A DNA stretch of 64,000 bases from Lonicera japonica. Its lineage: Eukaryota; Streptophyta; Magnoliopsida; Dipsacales; Caprifoliaceae. The notes below the pieces were generated by a model that was not told the origin of the DNA, did no database searches, and saw only the letters and a list, made by a program, of their open reading frames with translations. Made by a program: the position numbers and the translations under genes. The stretch covers positions 21,236,011-21,300,010 of the forward strand of contig CM038467.1 in the NCBI GenBank assembly GCA_021464415.1, given 5' to 3'. The number at the start of each line of letters is the position of its first letter. Position 1 is the stretch's first letter. Shown one piece after another: positions 36,101 through 51,100 of this stretch.

Positions 36101-39100
36101 CAACGAGGCCTTTAATCAGTGAAAAATTGGCCAGCTGCCAGGCACTTCGGAAAGCATAGCTAATGAAAAAATTTCATGAGTTTTTTTTTTTTTTTTTATC
36201 AGAAACGAAACTTATATTGAAGAAAGAAATCAAAACAAGAAAAGAGGGACTGATGGTTTACAAGAAGTCAACCAAAAACCCCAAAGAAAAAGAAAGCACA
36301 AAATAACCAGCATTAACTAAACATGGAGATAAAAAATAAACAGAAAAAACAAACAACTAATTGACTCCACACAAAAATCCCGGGCCAACGTTATGGACAA
36401 TTCCTACAACCCACAGCTGCACACCAATCCCTCCTAAGATCATCAAGAGATATCGAACTGAACAAACTGGACGTATAGGCCCATAGACATGCCCACAACT
36501 TAACCCTCTGCCAAACTTCGTCGACGAGCTCCGATTTGCCTTCAAATATTCTTCTATTTCTTTCACCCCAAACGCACCATAAAATAGCCATACAGCAGGA
36601 TCTCCATAAAATTTTAGACTTCTTGTTGCCTCTAAAGCTCCATTCAATTAATAGAAGATCAAACCACGATTTAGGAAATACGGAGATAATACCCAACTCC
36701 CTGCGGAAATTGTTCCAAATAGAATGAACAAAAGGGCAGTGGACAAGTAAATGATCAATCGACTCGCCATTGCACCTGCACATCACACACCATGATGGAG
36801 ATAAGACCATATAGGGCTTTTTAATTTGGAGTACATCATACGTATTGACTTTTCTCCACGCAGCCAACCAAGCGAGAACTTTCACCTTAGGAGGGATTCC
36901 CACCTTCCGAATCGAATTATAAATTGCAAAGGAATTGCCATTTGAAGAGGAAGTTAAAATCTCAAAATATGACTTGGATGAAAACAATCCAGACTTCTCA
37001 CCCACCCAAATTCTGCAATCTGCTTTAAGGCTACTCAAAAATTCTCTCTCCACCATATTTATAAGCCTTAAAAAATCATTTGTCTCCCTATCATTGAAGT
37101 TCCTACGAAAAGTAAGATTCCAATTAACAGCAGATCCCACTTCTCGTGACAGACACGAAGCAATAGTTGAATCGGGATAATTTGATAATCCGTGAAGGCG
37201 AGGAAATAAGGAGGCTAGAGACTCATTCCTTACGCATAAATCAGTCCAGAATTTGATTCGTTCACCGTTCCCCACCTTGAGGCGAGTGAATTTAACAAAA
37301 TTTTCAATATTCGCAGATATAGCTTTCCAAGGATTTCGATACGAACTTTTTACCACTACATTAGAATCCCAACCATTCTTTTGGAATCCATATTTACTTC
37401 TGATAATCGCACACCAAAGAGAATCTTGTTCAATAGGGAACCTCCAAATCCATTTGCCAAGAAGAGCTTCGTTCCTCTTTAAAATGTTCCCAATGCCCAG
37501 CCCTCCATGTTTTTTGCTCAAAACACACCTTCTCCCAACTCACTAAATGATCCGCTCTCTATTTATCATAGCCTTCCCAAAGAAAATTCTTCATCATTTT
37601 CTCAAGCACTTTAGCAACCGCCACAGGGATTTTGAAAAGAGAAAGATACTATATAGGAATGCTTTCAAGAACCGATTGTATCAATGTTAATCTACCACCT
37701 CTAGATAAGCAACCCTTAAACCATCCGTCTAGCCGTTTTCCCACCTTTTCAATCGCGGGACTCCAAAAACCTACTCTTCTAGGATTATCTCCCAATGGCA
37801 GCCCTAGATACAATAAAGGCCACTCACCCACCACGCAGCCGAGTCTTCTTCCCAACTGAAGTATCTCATTTCCACTCACATTAATACCAACAATCTCATT
37901 CTTGTCTAGATTAATGTTCAAACCCGAAGCATACCCAAGTTTAAATTGCCTCAACTAGAACAGAGGGATTTTGAAACATTTTGAATAAATACCGATCATT
38001 CCATGATCCAATGTCCATACCCACCCAACTCAAACCCTGTCACTCCAAGACTAGACACGCAAAATCATATAATGTGCTAACATTCTTATTGATTTCATCA
38101 CGAAATTAGCATAAATATGCAGTACACGTCCTAGTCACACAAAAGAAAATAGCATATTATATAGTAGAAAGCTTAATCATACATGTACTCTGAAGCTTAG
38201 TCATACATGTACCACAGAAACAAAATCATACGTGTTATGTAGGACGCTTAGCCCCATGAACTCTCTTTAATAGTCTTGGTCTCTCAAAACTTTAAATTCA
38301 ATGAGTGAACAGACCACATAATATAAATATATTCTTGTATGTTAAATCAGAACAGGGTCTGCCCCAAAGACACATTATGAGAGTATAAGCAGCAATTTAA
38401 AAAGAGTATAATAGGGATTGTGATGAGTTTGTGACCCTTCTGAATACAATTGATAGTGTACAATATAACCGGCATTCTCCAGATACAAGGGTTTGGGTTG
38501 GGCACAAGTCGGGAGAGTTCTGTTGTAAATCATACTTTGAAATTATTTGTTCATTCTCTCTGTCTACATCCCCCCATGCAGAGGTCATTTGGAAAGGTGG
38601 TACCCCCAATAAAATCAAAGTTTTTGCGTGGCTGGCTTCTTTGGGGAAATTGAATACGTGTGATGTGCTTCAAGCTAGGAGACCTTACATGGCGTTATCC
38701 CCATCTTGGTGTATAATGTGTAAAAAGATGGGAGAATCTGTGGATCACATTTTGTTGCATTGTGAGTTTGTAAAGCATATTTGGGCTAAATTATGGGTTC
38801 TGTTTGGAGTACTAGGGGCTGTCCCATCTAGATGGGCAGAATTCATTGTCATAAAATGGAGATTTAGGCAGCATGGCAAGAAAATTAGTGTGCTGTGGAG
38901 ATTTTTTACGATGGATGTAGCTTGGCTAGTATGGCTTGAAAGGAATAGAAGAGTGTTCGAAGATAGATGGAGTAGATCGGAAGAGTTATGGTGTCATGCT
39001 CAGTTTCTCGTGGGTCTTTGGGCAAAAGCTTCAAATGTTTTTGATAGCATAGAACAATACTTATTCTGTTTAGATTGTAAAAGTTGCCTGGGATAGTTCC

Positions 39101-42100
39101 TTGTTTAGTCAGCAGGGTGTTTTGTTCTCATTCTAGCTTTTAAATTTGATTTCCAGAGGACGTCTTATCCCCTGAATCTTAGCGATCTTTGTATTGTCTT
39201 TCCTTGTTTTTGGAATAAAATTTCTGTTTCCTATCAAAAAAACTGGCAGAAATACACTGCAAACACTGCAGATATTAGAGGTTGTCGACATTGCAGTTTT
39301 TGACTCATAAAGTAACAAGATATATTTCAACTCATGAAGAACCATTAAAAGCAGACCTGTGGATGATGCTGTCCAATTCGGACTAAAAGCGATTGTATCA
39401 GTTCTCTCACAGCATGATTATTCGAATGAATCCTGGCAATTATCTGAGGCAAAACAACCAGCCATGTGTTGATATTAACATCTGCGAATCCTTTCTTTAG
39501 TGCCATTTGAACCTCTGCAGTAGCTCCATGGTTGAACCACAAAGTGAGAAGACGGAGTATATCCTGAAAGACAAAAATGTAAACCAAAAAAGCACGAGTT
39601 AAGATCCACCAAAAATTTAAGACGATTACAATCTCTAATCCTGGATTGCTGGGGGGAACATAGGATAATGATGCTGGAAACTAGAATAGACCACTAAAAA
39701 AATTACAGGCTTTTAGTGATAATAGATATCTACATGCATCTATTTCAAAGTAAGAAACTGAACTTACATTTTTTTAGGGAGGGGGTAATTAATCATACAA
39801 GGACTGGGACATATTTAGAGAATTTACAGAGAAATTGAGAACGTGGGGACCCAAATGGATGAATTCTTAAATGAGCGAATAATGTTTATTTGATTATTTA
39901 TAGGCCTACGTGGGCCAAGCACATGCACACCCAGCTCCTCCCCCCAGAAGTCCTCTGAAGATGATGTGAGGTCACCACTGACATAGGGAAGCACCACTGG
40001 AAGGGAGATAAAAGAGCTGAAGTAGGGCAAGTGCTTCATTAGAAAATAGGAAACTAAGTTCTACTGGTGACTGGTGAGGAATTCTACTAGTGTTGACAGA
40101 GAAAAGGGAACAAAGATGACAGATACTGCAACCAATTAAGGCATTAGGTCGATTTAGAGTAATATTAAGGCACCTATAAAACAGAGCTAATCTCGAGACA
40201 AATTTCATCTTGCATCAAGCTCTAAGATCAAGGTTAAGGACTCACCTGCAAACTATCATCTACACCCTTTGAGTGTGCCGCACATGCTATTGAGTGAAAA
40301 TATCCCGTGACTGCAGCAACAACAAATTGTGCTGCAATACCAGGAAGTCCTCTCAAAGTATAATGGGACATCACTGCTGTATTGAACAGGGCCCACTTAT
40401 GCCATGCTTTGGCCCACTCTGTTGCATAATGAGTGGCATTCCTGAATGCGCCAAGTATTTCTATGAACATTGGTGACAATCATCAGAAAAAACAGTGACA
40501 CATCAAAGAAGTACAAGAATTTAGATGAGGGTAAAGATGATCAATCTAATTATACCTTGTATAGAATCATCATCCAATCCAGGAGAAAGCAACCACTGCC
40601 ATGCTCCAAGTTTGAGATACACACGAGCAAGGAGTGGTACACTTGAAACACTCATCAAGCCAGTTGCCGTGGGTGGCTGAAGATTCGGCACGCTTGAAAG
40701 TTCTATGGCTAGATCCTACAATTATCAAAACAAAGCGGTACACATAAATACAAGATCGTAACTTGTTTTTGAAAACCTAAGAGAAATATTTGTAGCATAC
40801 CCGAAGCCTAACAAAGGCTTCCTGACGCCTATGATCCTCTCCAAGTGACCATTGATATTTTAAGTAGGCTAGCATTACTTGAGGAGGTCCATGGTACCGT
40901 ACGTTTTCGGGAGTTGTTTCTGGATCAAACTGAATAGACAAAAAACAAAGTCACACAATCTACAAATGAGAAAGGGGAAATTTCCAAATTTTAGCACATT
41001 CTTGCTATTTCCCAAAGACATGTACCACTGACCTGTAACAGTTTTACTAAAGTAGATCTAGCTTGACTAATCCGGCCACTTTTTCGGCAAAGAGAAACAA
41101 ACTTGAGCCAAGTTTCGCTATCTTCTGTGGGAGGTAGCACAAGTGCCCTGACTGACAAAAATGCTTGCCAAACCTGTAAAAGATTTCAAGCATTGTGAAG
41201 GACCAGAAGCAGAGGATTTTACAGCGTACACAATGGAAGACTTTTGATGTAGCTAAAAAGCCTGAAATAAAAAAAAATGCCTTAATTCATCCCCAATTTT
41301 GTGGAAAAGATAATGTACAAAGTTACTGTCTCAATACATGAGCGTCACAGCAAGTACGTTGTACTGGTGTAAGATAATCAGCCCTAGTTAATGGTAGATT
41401 GTATTAGCAGGTCCAACATGATTTGAAGCCCTCGTGCCACAATCATTAAGATTGAGCAGTACATTTTGCCACCTTGAGACATTAAAATGATTATGGTTTC
41501 GAGCTTATCAAAGAATCAGCTGCGCAAATTACACACCCTCCTCATATAAACATATCACAATACAATCCACCACAAATCAGTTCAGTGAACCTAAGTTCCA
41601 ATTACATTCTTAGGGAATTGCTTTAATACGGTTTTTCTCAACAATTAAAAGATAACTCTGGGGTTATTATATTTTCTTTTTTGGACCAGACAAGAGACGT
41701 CAAGAGTTTATGACTACATGTTCTGCATTTCTCTCAGCACAGAAAACAAGAACAGCATTCGAAAAAGAAAAAGGCCAGAGACAGCAATCCAGCAAAGAAA
41801 AAACATCAGAACAAGAAAAGAAAAAGAAACTGAGAAGTGCAATTAAATTTTTTTTCTGAGAGAACATAAAACAACCTTCTTCCAACAATGCACTGTCTAA
41901 CCCACATCACATTAATGAAGGGTTTCAAAAATCCAACCAAAATAGAAGTCAAGAGTTTAAGTTTCTCCAACAAAACCTATTCAAATTATTTATGACTACA
42001 TGTTCTGCATTTCTCTCAGCACAAACAAGCCAAGCCATGCCAAAGAAATACTTCTCCATAGACTCTTCGCCTTCTTTTATATCCAAAACATACCCGGTCA

Positions 42101-45100
42101 ATGACAATTAATTATTTTCAACCTTGTCAACCGCTTTTGTACAAAAGAGTCTAGTAGTCAATGTCCTCTAACAATTACATCCTACTTCCTTTTTCCATTT
42201 TACCCAAGCCTTTTCGAGCACCCAACTGCTCCCCAAAGGTGCATTTAGTCACCTAACTAGTGGAGCATACCGCTCCCCAAAGGTGCCCAAGGAGAATTTG
42301 AACTCTTAACCTCCATGTTCTGAGGTAAGATCCATTCTAATTACCTCCTCCTTAACATAGAAGGCTACAACATTTTGCAGATAGTTTTAAACCATATAAT
42401 CTTACTCTAAGCACAAAGGTGATTTAGTCACCTAACTAGAGGAGCATACTGCAATGGTATCTTCTTAGAAACCTCAGCTTCTGTAAGAGGAAACCCAGGA
42501 GAACCTCCTTCACTGGTGTCTCCCCAAACCAATGTTTTAGAAAGTGTGAGGCAGGTTTGAGGTGTTTTGCCTAGGCGAGGTGGGGCGTAGGCCTCAAGGC
42601 ATAGGCGGCCTCATTTTTCCCAAACAAAATTACAAAAATATAATAATATAATCATCATTAATAAAAGAGCAAATAAAAACTTCATAAACATAATAAAAAT
42701 CTCAAATCATCACACCATAATAGCAAATATCAATGTCACAAACACCTCATAATTATCAAGTGCATCCCATAAATTTGAAAAATCTAAGTTTTACAAATAA
42801 TTTAAACCCAAACAATTGATTTAAGACGACTTCTTAAAAGTTTTACAAATAATTTAAACCTAAACAATTGACTAAAGACTTCTTCTTCTTCTTTAATTAT
42901 TTTTTTCCCTTTTTTCCTCTCTTTTTTTTGCTTTAAATATTTTGCTCCCTTTTTTTCCTCCTCCTATTATTAGACTCCACTTTTTCCCTTCAATGTTTTT
43001 AAACTATATGTGAGAAATCAAATCTTTATGATTTATGGTGTATAATTTATATTTGTATATGTCCATTGTTTGGGATTAAATTGTTTGTAAAACTTAGATT
43101 TTTCTAATTTATGGGATGCACTTGATAATGATGAAGTGTTCCTCCTCCTATTATTGGACTCCACTTTTTTTCCCTTCAGTGTTTTTAAACTATATGTGAG
43201 AATCGAATCTTTTATGATTTGGGACGTTTGCTCTTCTCTGGTATGGCGATAATGACCCAACATACTTTTAAAAGTAATACAACCCCACACACTTTGGATC
43301 CTCTTCAATTGATCAACATCATAACAACCAATTTATACGCAAGACCTCCCCCCTTTACCCATTTCATATATCTGTTCACTATATTTCTAGCATTATTTAA
43401 AACCCTTCAAAAATTTCCACTCTAAAATGTGACGCAAGGACAAGCTTCGGAGAGCCAAAAACACTTGTTCAATCAGGACAAACTACGTCAGAGTGAATCA
43501 GACCATATTTGGAACACTAAAAAAACCAATACAGTATTTATGACACCACAATGCTCTTGTACACTTTCCTATACCAAATGAATCAAATCAAATTTAGAGG
43601 GCAAAAACAAGACGGGCAAAAGTTATCTGGCTTAATTCTAATTTTTACGTGTAATTGAAAAGATAGGTTAAAAAGGGCACAAGTATTTTACCTCAACATT
43701 TCTCTTGGCACCTTTTATACGCTCATTCCACATGTTGCGAATAAGGGCCCGCCGCCCTTCAGCAATGGGGTTTCCCACAGGAAGAGAACAATAATCAATG
43801 ACCTAATGGCATAAAATTGGTAATTATTAACTTAGTAATACTTGCTTACTTCAAACGAAATTCAGTTGAAGGAGAAAGGTACATAAAGGATAAACAAAAT
43901 ATATAAAGGATACCTCCTCTAGCTCTGATAGCTGTTGAACACGAACCATATTGCTGTATGCACGTTCATAGCTCTCCAGAACCTAAATGGGGGGCAGGGG
44001 GGGGGGGGTTTGATTTTCAGAAATTTTAAGCACCAAGAGGTTTGATCAATGATAGTGTTTGAGCCTCAGTGTCCACTCTCAATGCAAAAGATGCTATTGT
44101 ATAACATATATATTTTCCACTTCCCTAGGTTTCGGGGGGAAGTAAACTACAAAAGAATATTTGTCAATCGGAGATATTCAAACATGGAGATACAGTTCTA
44201 AAGAGCCCTTGGGGCAGACAAGGTGATGCAATGCTGCCTTAAAAACTTCCAAGAGACTTGACAAAGTTACCATTTGATAACGTTTTTCCTATTCAAGCTC
44301 AATATAAGCGCGATCTTTAATTGCCTGAAATTGAATGAGCACTTTGACAAGCCAAATATTAGTTATTAATGAAAAATTGTTTCATTACGGTCTAATACGA
44401 CAGTCACCCACAAGACAGGAATACTTGACAACTTGCAGACAATAGAAACAGTGACTCACTAATTACAGGTGAGTTATGGATGCAGAAGACTTCAAACAGA
44501 GATATGTGAGCAAGGTCGCTTGAACAAAGTTTCTACAGCAGGAGATACCTGCCTCGAAATCCATCTGAGGCCGAGTAAATTGAAGCCAAGTAATGTGGTG
44601 AGAGGAAAGGAAGACAAGTTCTTCAAAATTAGAGTCATGTGTGCGTTTGGATCAAGGAATTGGTAAAGCATTTGTTGATCCACCAGTTCACAATGACTGG
44701 TGGAAGCCAGGGTCACATTCATGTTCCAGCATGTTTTTAAAAATATCAATTCTGGTTTAGGAAGTCTGAATACTACTGTTATATTTAAATTTTTTAAGAG
44801 ATTTTATCAGAGCCATGGGTCAATGATGTCCTTCTATGCCTATTAGCTTTTGCTCTTATTCTTTTTACTGCATATACAGTGTGTACATGGGAAGCAGCCA
44901 CTTGGCACTCCCTAATCCACTTATACACCAAATAAGATAAGGATGACATAACATTTGCTACTTAGAAATGCATATATGTTTGTGTGTGTAAACAACTTCC
45001 CAACTTAAGATATGAGCATGCAAGGGGAGGTTCAATGTATTTCTGAAACTGAAGTTGGTGCGCTCTCACTACATGCCCCTGTATCCAACCCCGAACCTGT

Positions 45101-48100
45101 GTAAATGAGGGGGGGGGGGGGGGGGGGGGGGGGAAGTACTCCTCACATCCCAAATTATGAGTCCATTATTCTCTTTTAGGATGTCCCAAATCAAGTCTAC
45201 TTTCCTTTTTAGCATGTAAATCGTAATCAGTGTACCATATCTCACAATAGTAAACAAGTATAAATCCATGTGTTAACTAGGTTCCCTCCGGTAGAAGTGT
45301 TGCAAATTCCACTTTTGAAGGATGAAACTACTCACTTGATCATATTTAACCTAAATTCAAAGAATCACTAGAAGTCACAAAATATGCTATACTTGGTCAA
45401 AATATATTATACTAAAGTTTTTGGATATATAACTATTTATAACACACCATTAACTTGTTTAAGTAACAGATCCACCATTAATGTGTTTATCAAAGACATC
45501 AAGTGCATAGAAAAGCATAGATATGACGATGTTGACAAGATTAATGTACAAATATGAACCTAGTATTCTAACGGTGAAGAGAAGGGTAAACTGCTCAACT
45601 AAATGAATGTTGAGTCATGCAGTGGACTGTAAAATGTAAATAGAACGTGCAAATGTGAGGAAAGTATCAAGGACAAAACTAACCAATGCAGCAAGCTCAG
45701 TTGCCAAACATTTCCTTGCTCTCTCAACATATTCCCGTGCTTCATCGTACTGGAAACATAATAGAAATACTGAGTTCGAGATTTAAGAAAAGATATTTAG
45801 AAAAAACTAAAAAGAATCAAACAACTACGAATCCTTGCTCGGAAACAAATGGTAAATCATTGAACTCCAAACAGATGTACCTTTCCCCGACGAACTAAAA
45901 GAACAGCCCTGAAGAATGTACCGTTGCTACCTCCATCGCCGGTAGCAGCAGTATTTCCCAAAACCCTAAGTTTGGTTTCATCACCATCATCCAGCCGAGA
46001 TACATATTCATGCATCTGATCCCACTCACCCAAGTTCCAGGCAGCACTTGCAGCCTAGGACATACATTTCGCAAGCTTTAATGAAAGCAGCAAAGACATA
46101 ATTTATTGTCACGTAAAAAAGTCAAGAACAAACCATAGGTGCCATTTCCAGCCGAGCAGCTGGCTCAGCAGGTGTCCAATATTCCTTGCATAAATTGCTA
46201 AGTTCTTCCCAGCGGGCCAATGCAGCAAGGCATCGCATCCGTCCTAAGGAAACATGCATGCATGAATGAAGAAGCATTTTGCTATTTTTATTTTGATCAG
46301 ATATAAAACGCTTTTATTAGAAGCATTTTGCTATGATTGTCAAATTATTTGTATATTTTTCAAAAAGAAAAAAAGATGTATGGAGTATCAGACATAAGAA
46401 TTGCAAATATCGTCTTATCAATTATTCAGGTCTTAATACATTTTTAATCATCAGTTGCTATTTCAACTCCTGCAAAGACTGAGGAGCATCTAATAAAATA
46501 CTCAATGTTTGGTTCGAAATGCAGATAGAAGCTAAAATCAGATCCACACAAAGTTGAGAACAATAACACAAAGATATCACATTTCACAAACATAATCTGT
46601 GGGCCACAGCACTAGTATAAATTGACCAACAGAAACACTTGAGCACAACAATTTTTTTGCAGAAAGCAACTCTACTTGGGAGGCCCAAAATAGTGTGTTA
46701 TATATAGAGTGCAAAATAGTGTAAGGGCTACAAAGAAATTAAACAAGAAATTAAACAGCTTAAAGCATGACAAAAGGTTTGGCCCAATAAAGTGACAGAA
46801 CTAAATAGTTGAAAATTATCTCTCACGACTTGAGACTAAACAAAGTTGGCACGGCTAGGAGCACAAATTTGGGACCTATACTTGCTTCCGGAAAAAAATT
46901 CATTTGAGCAATAATTAATAGGCTATCCATTAACGTAATCATATTTTTAGTTAATCCACAATTACATTCAAAACAAAGAGAGATTTACCAACCCATTTCA
47001 CCTTGTAATCCTTCTAACATAAAAACAACAAACTTCAGTGTGAATGCTTCCTTTTCCTGTGGAACTAAAACAAATGACTGCTTTATTTTGTAATTTAATA
47101 CCAACCTAGTGTAGCATCCAGAACAAGATGCGCACTTGAAGCTTGAAGGGCTTTCGCATTATATGCCTTGAGAGCATCATCCCACCGCTGCAATTTCTCA
47201 TACCTGAAATGATCAATCATGCATACATATATATATATATATATATGAGAAGTTAAACTGAAAACATGGTGCTGAAAAAGTGCAAAGGGGCGATCGACAG
47301 GGTAAGTAGACACAGACTACAAGAGATTTGCCGATCAACATACCATGACTCCTTTAGCTGAACATCCAAATGTTGTTGGGCATATGTCAATATTCCAACT
47401 GCGGCCTAAATTAGAACACATACATCAATAAATCCAGCTGTTTGTTTGCAATATGAAGCAGGCTGAAGTAAGACTTTACAGCAAAAAAAAAATGGTGGAT
47501 GTAGGCTCAATTCTAACACAGTTCAATAATAACCTCATGCTGATGTAATTGACTATTTATATGAATTAGCAACTCCACTACAGCAACAGGGTTTGCATCC
47601 ATCTTCTTGGAGATTGCACCTTCAAATTCCATCTCTTTATAATGCAAAGCTTTTGCAAATGCTCGACACTGAAATGCAGAGTTGAAAAGTAAAAGACACC
47701 ATTAATGCCCAACACATTGTAATATGGGGAATATGGTTTCAGAGCTCCTTTTTGAAGACCAAACCTTTTCAGCAAGAGCACCAAGGAGGCGAATGTCTAT
47801 AGGAAGGGGTCTCTCATCATGTTCCATGAATTCCGCCTGAAAGATGATTTCAAGAACTCCTCAGATATACAATGTTACAGAATAATTTGATTTCTCAGTT
47901 TTCCAATTCTACTTCCTTATAAGCATGTATATAAACATAGGGGGTTATGTTTTAACATTATGTAGTGGTGACATTATGTCCTAAAGCAGCACAGGATTAG
48001 CGGATATTATTAAACAGAATCTAATAAAGTTAGTAAATGTGCAATGCATTTGTAGGACCATAGATACCACATCTAATTCAATCCATCAGTTTTTTGCCCT

Positions 48101-51100
48101 CCCACCAATTGGACATCCACACTCGACCCTGCACATCCATCTTAAGTGAATAGTTATCAAATTAGTTGCTAACTTAAACTTTTATATCATATGCCCCCCA
48201 TGCCTTTGTACCATGGTTCAAAGTAGTGGTTTCGGCTGCCAACTCGACCACCCAATTTTCAACTCCATATCGGTTTTGGGCGATACGCACCGATACACTA
48301 TTTATATTTGCACCTCATAAGATTGTATTGTTGTACATTTGTTGAACTATGATGTAATAAAGATATGGATCATAATCATCAGCGTTACTCCTGAGGTAAG
48401 GATATAAAATGGTTGGGAATTTACACTAGTAGGGTAAGGGTACAAGTGTGAAGTGTGGAAGTGTGAAGTTTTTGTGTCTCTGTGTGTTGGGATGAATCTC
48501 TAGATGAGCCATAATTGGGAAAGTATGGTTGGCCATGGTGATGATGGTACTTGAAACCCCAATATTTGCTACTACTCACTGAAGAACCGTCATGAGGAAT
48601 TCCATGATCATTTCAGAATAACCACCACGAGCAACAATACTACTATTTGATCCTCCGCAACTCATATGATCTTCTCCATCAGATTCTTTATTTCCTGTTT
48701 TCTCCACTGAGACCGAGTAACTCAGCGTGTATCAGTTTAGTTTGGAGACTTGGCGCAGTATCGGCAGGTTTCAGCCGAGATATCACCGTGACTCAGGGCT
48801 TTACTAAAATACCATAATTTTCACAGATCGAGACAGATATCGATTTGAAACCTACTGATACGTACCGGTTTCGGCCGATAACTTGGACCCTACTTTTTAT
48901 CTCTCCTGTTTCTTAATAAATTTACCTTTCACCTAAAAAAATATCCTCTATTATACTCTGATTGCTCGTTTTGCTAAAAATAGGATAATCCTAACAAATT
49001 TCAAGCATTCTAATCAATTACCAGGTGCTGTCACCACATAAAATAAAGTTACAGAGCAAGAAAAAGACTATTGGACATGAAGAAACTTCATTGGCCCTGT
49101 GAACAACATTATAATAGCCAACAAAGATAAATTGTTATCTTTGCCATTATATAAAAGCTACGCAACCTAGAAACAACGGGCACATGTGACCACTGTTCTA
49201 AAAATTGCTAGGCAGTCCTAGGTCGCCTAGATGGGGACTAGGGATTAATCAGACAAACTATTTAGTATATACATATATTTTTTTATTATTTGTAATAAGA
49301 CAATGTGAATAATATATACGACACTAAAACAGGCCAATTAATGCTATTGAAGCTAAAAATGGCCCAGCAAGGGATAAAGATTACCCCACTTGACCTTATT
49401 CGATAGAAAGAAACAATCAAAGGTGTGCGTCGAAAATTAGAGTTTTCTAAGCAGCAGCGAGTCCAGCGACTTGGGCAATTTGACCAAATAATTGCCCATT
49501 CAGCAGATTAATGTCCAATTTTTTCTCCAAACGACCAAGGTAAATCGCCGCGGAGGTTTGGTGACTGGCGCCTAGGTGCCGATTTGTAGAACACTGTACG
49601 TGATGAATAACCCTTGATTTTCATAAATAATTGGGACACTTTTACCCAGTTATGGCTAAAAGAACGGAAGGATTGTAACTCGAGCATACACCTGATAACG
49701 CTACAAGCTAACCATTTCAATGAAGCTTCCTGAGACTACGTAACCATACAAGGGTTTGTCAATATTCTGTGTATTCATAAATCCTTTCTTTCATTCCCAA
49801 TCTCATAAAGAGCCATTACACCAAAAATTAATACCATCCAAAGAGAAACCCCATCCCAGTATAGTTAAATAATGCCTTGAAGAGGAGGTTTAATAATAGG
49901 AAGGTTGATTATTCTACGGCAACTCCTTATACGTTTTTGCAATCATAGTGAACCATTGAAGCCTAGGGAGTGAGCTTTTGTTCCGCCATCTTTTTCTGTT
50001 TTTTTATAACCATGGGTATCGGGGCCCCACCCCCACTAATCCCATGAGGCCCTGGTTGCTCGACCGGGAGATGCCCCCAGTGGCCTAAGAAATGTTTCAT
50101 GCAGCAGGGAAATCGAACTTGAGACCGTGCGCCTACCCACACAGTCCCAACTTCACCCTTGCTGCTGTGGCAACCCCTTGGGTTTGTTTCGCCCATATCT
50201 TTTTGTTTTCACATTTTAATACTAACACTAGTGCTATTGTAATGACCCACATCAGTACTGTAATGGGGAGATCCTAGACTTATATGCGGGTTCAGGGAAC
50301 CTAAATTACAACTTGGGCTAGCCATTATGAGAACCAGGGTGGTTACATATGGAATCAGAGGGAACTCAGGCCCACTATCATGTGGATGTGTGGTAATTGT
50401 GTTCTGGGGTTGACAACGAGCAAGAATCGGTGGTGTGTGAGTGTGGTTGTTTGTAGCGACCCACGTCCCACATCGATAGTGTAATGCGGAGATCATGGAC
50501 TTATATGCGGGTTCAAAGAACCCAAATTACAACTTCCATTTTGGGTGAAAACCTGGTGGTTACAGCTATAGCTTTAGCCTAAAGTTTCCCTTTAAAAAAA
50601 AAAACCATTGTCATATTAGATCATATTAAAAGCAAGTAAAGGAATCCCTTCAACCCAAAAAAGGCAAAAGATGCGCAAGGAACTTGATTTATGCCACAAT
50701 TGATTTATTATGGAATATAGGCACACTTACAGGAAAATCTATGGAAATAGTTTACACAATGATCAGGAGGAGGATCAATTTCATGTGCCTTCAAGAAACT
50801 AAGTGGGTTGGAGCTAAGGCGAAGGAATTAGACACTTCGGGTTTTAAGCTTTGGTACACTGGCAAGGTTAAATCGAGAAATGGAGTGGGTATAATTGTCG
50901 ACAAATGGTGGAAGAAGGACATTGTAGATGTAAAGAGGGCAGGAGATAGGATCCTAGCCCTAAAATTTGTAGTGGAGCAAGACACTTTTAATGTGATCAG
51001 TGCTTATGCACCTCGGGTCGGGTGTGAAGAACACCTCAAGATAAAATTTTGGGAGGACTTGGAAGGCTTGATCCAGGATATACCACTTAAAGAAAAGATT

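Noticed and set aside
36391..37521. 376-codon open frame as a host gene
   Set aside because: It encodes the C-terminal part of an L1 ORF2 with a poly-A tail and a broken upstream frame, so it is listed as a LINE fragment instead.
42180..42345. Possible inverted SINE (GAATTTGAACTC and AGTCACCTAACTAG)
   Set aside because: Box B-like sequence only, no box A at the right spacing, no tail or duplication.
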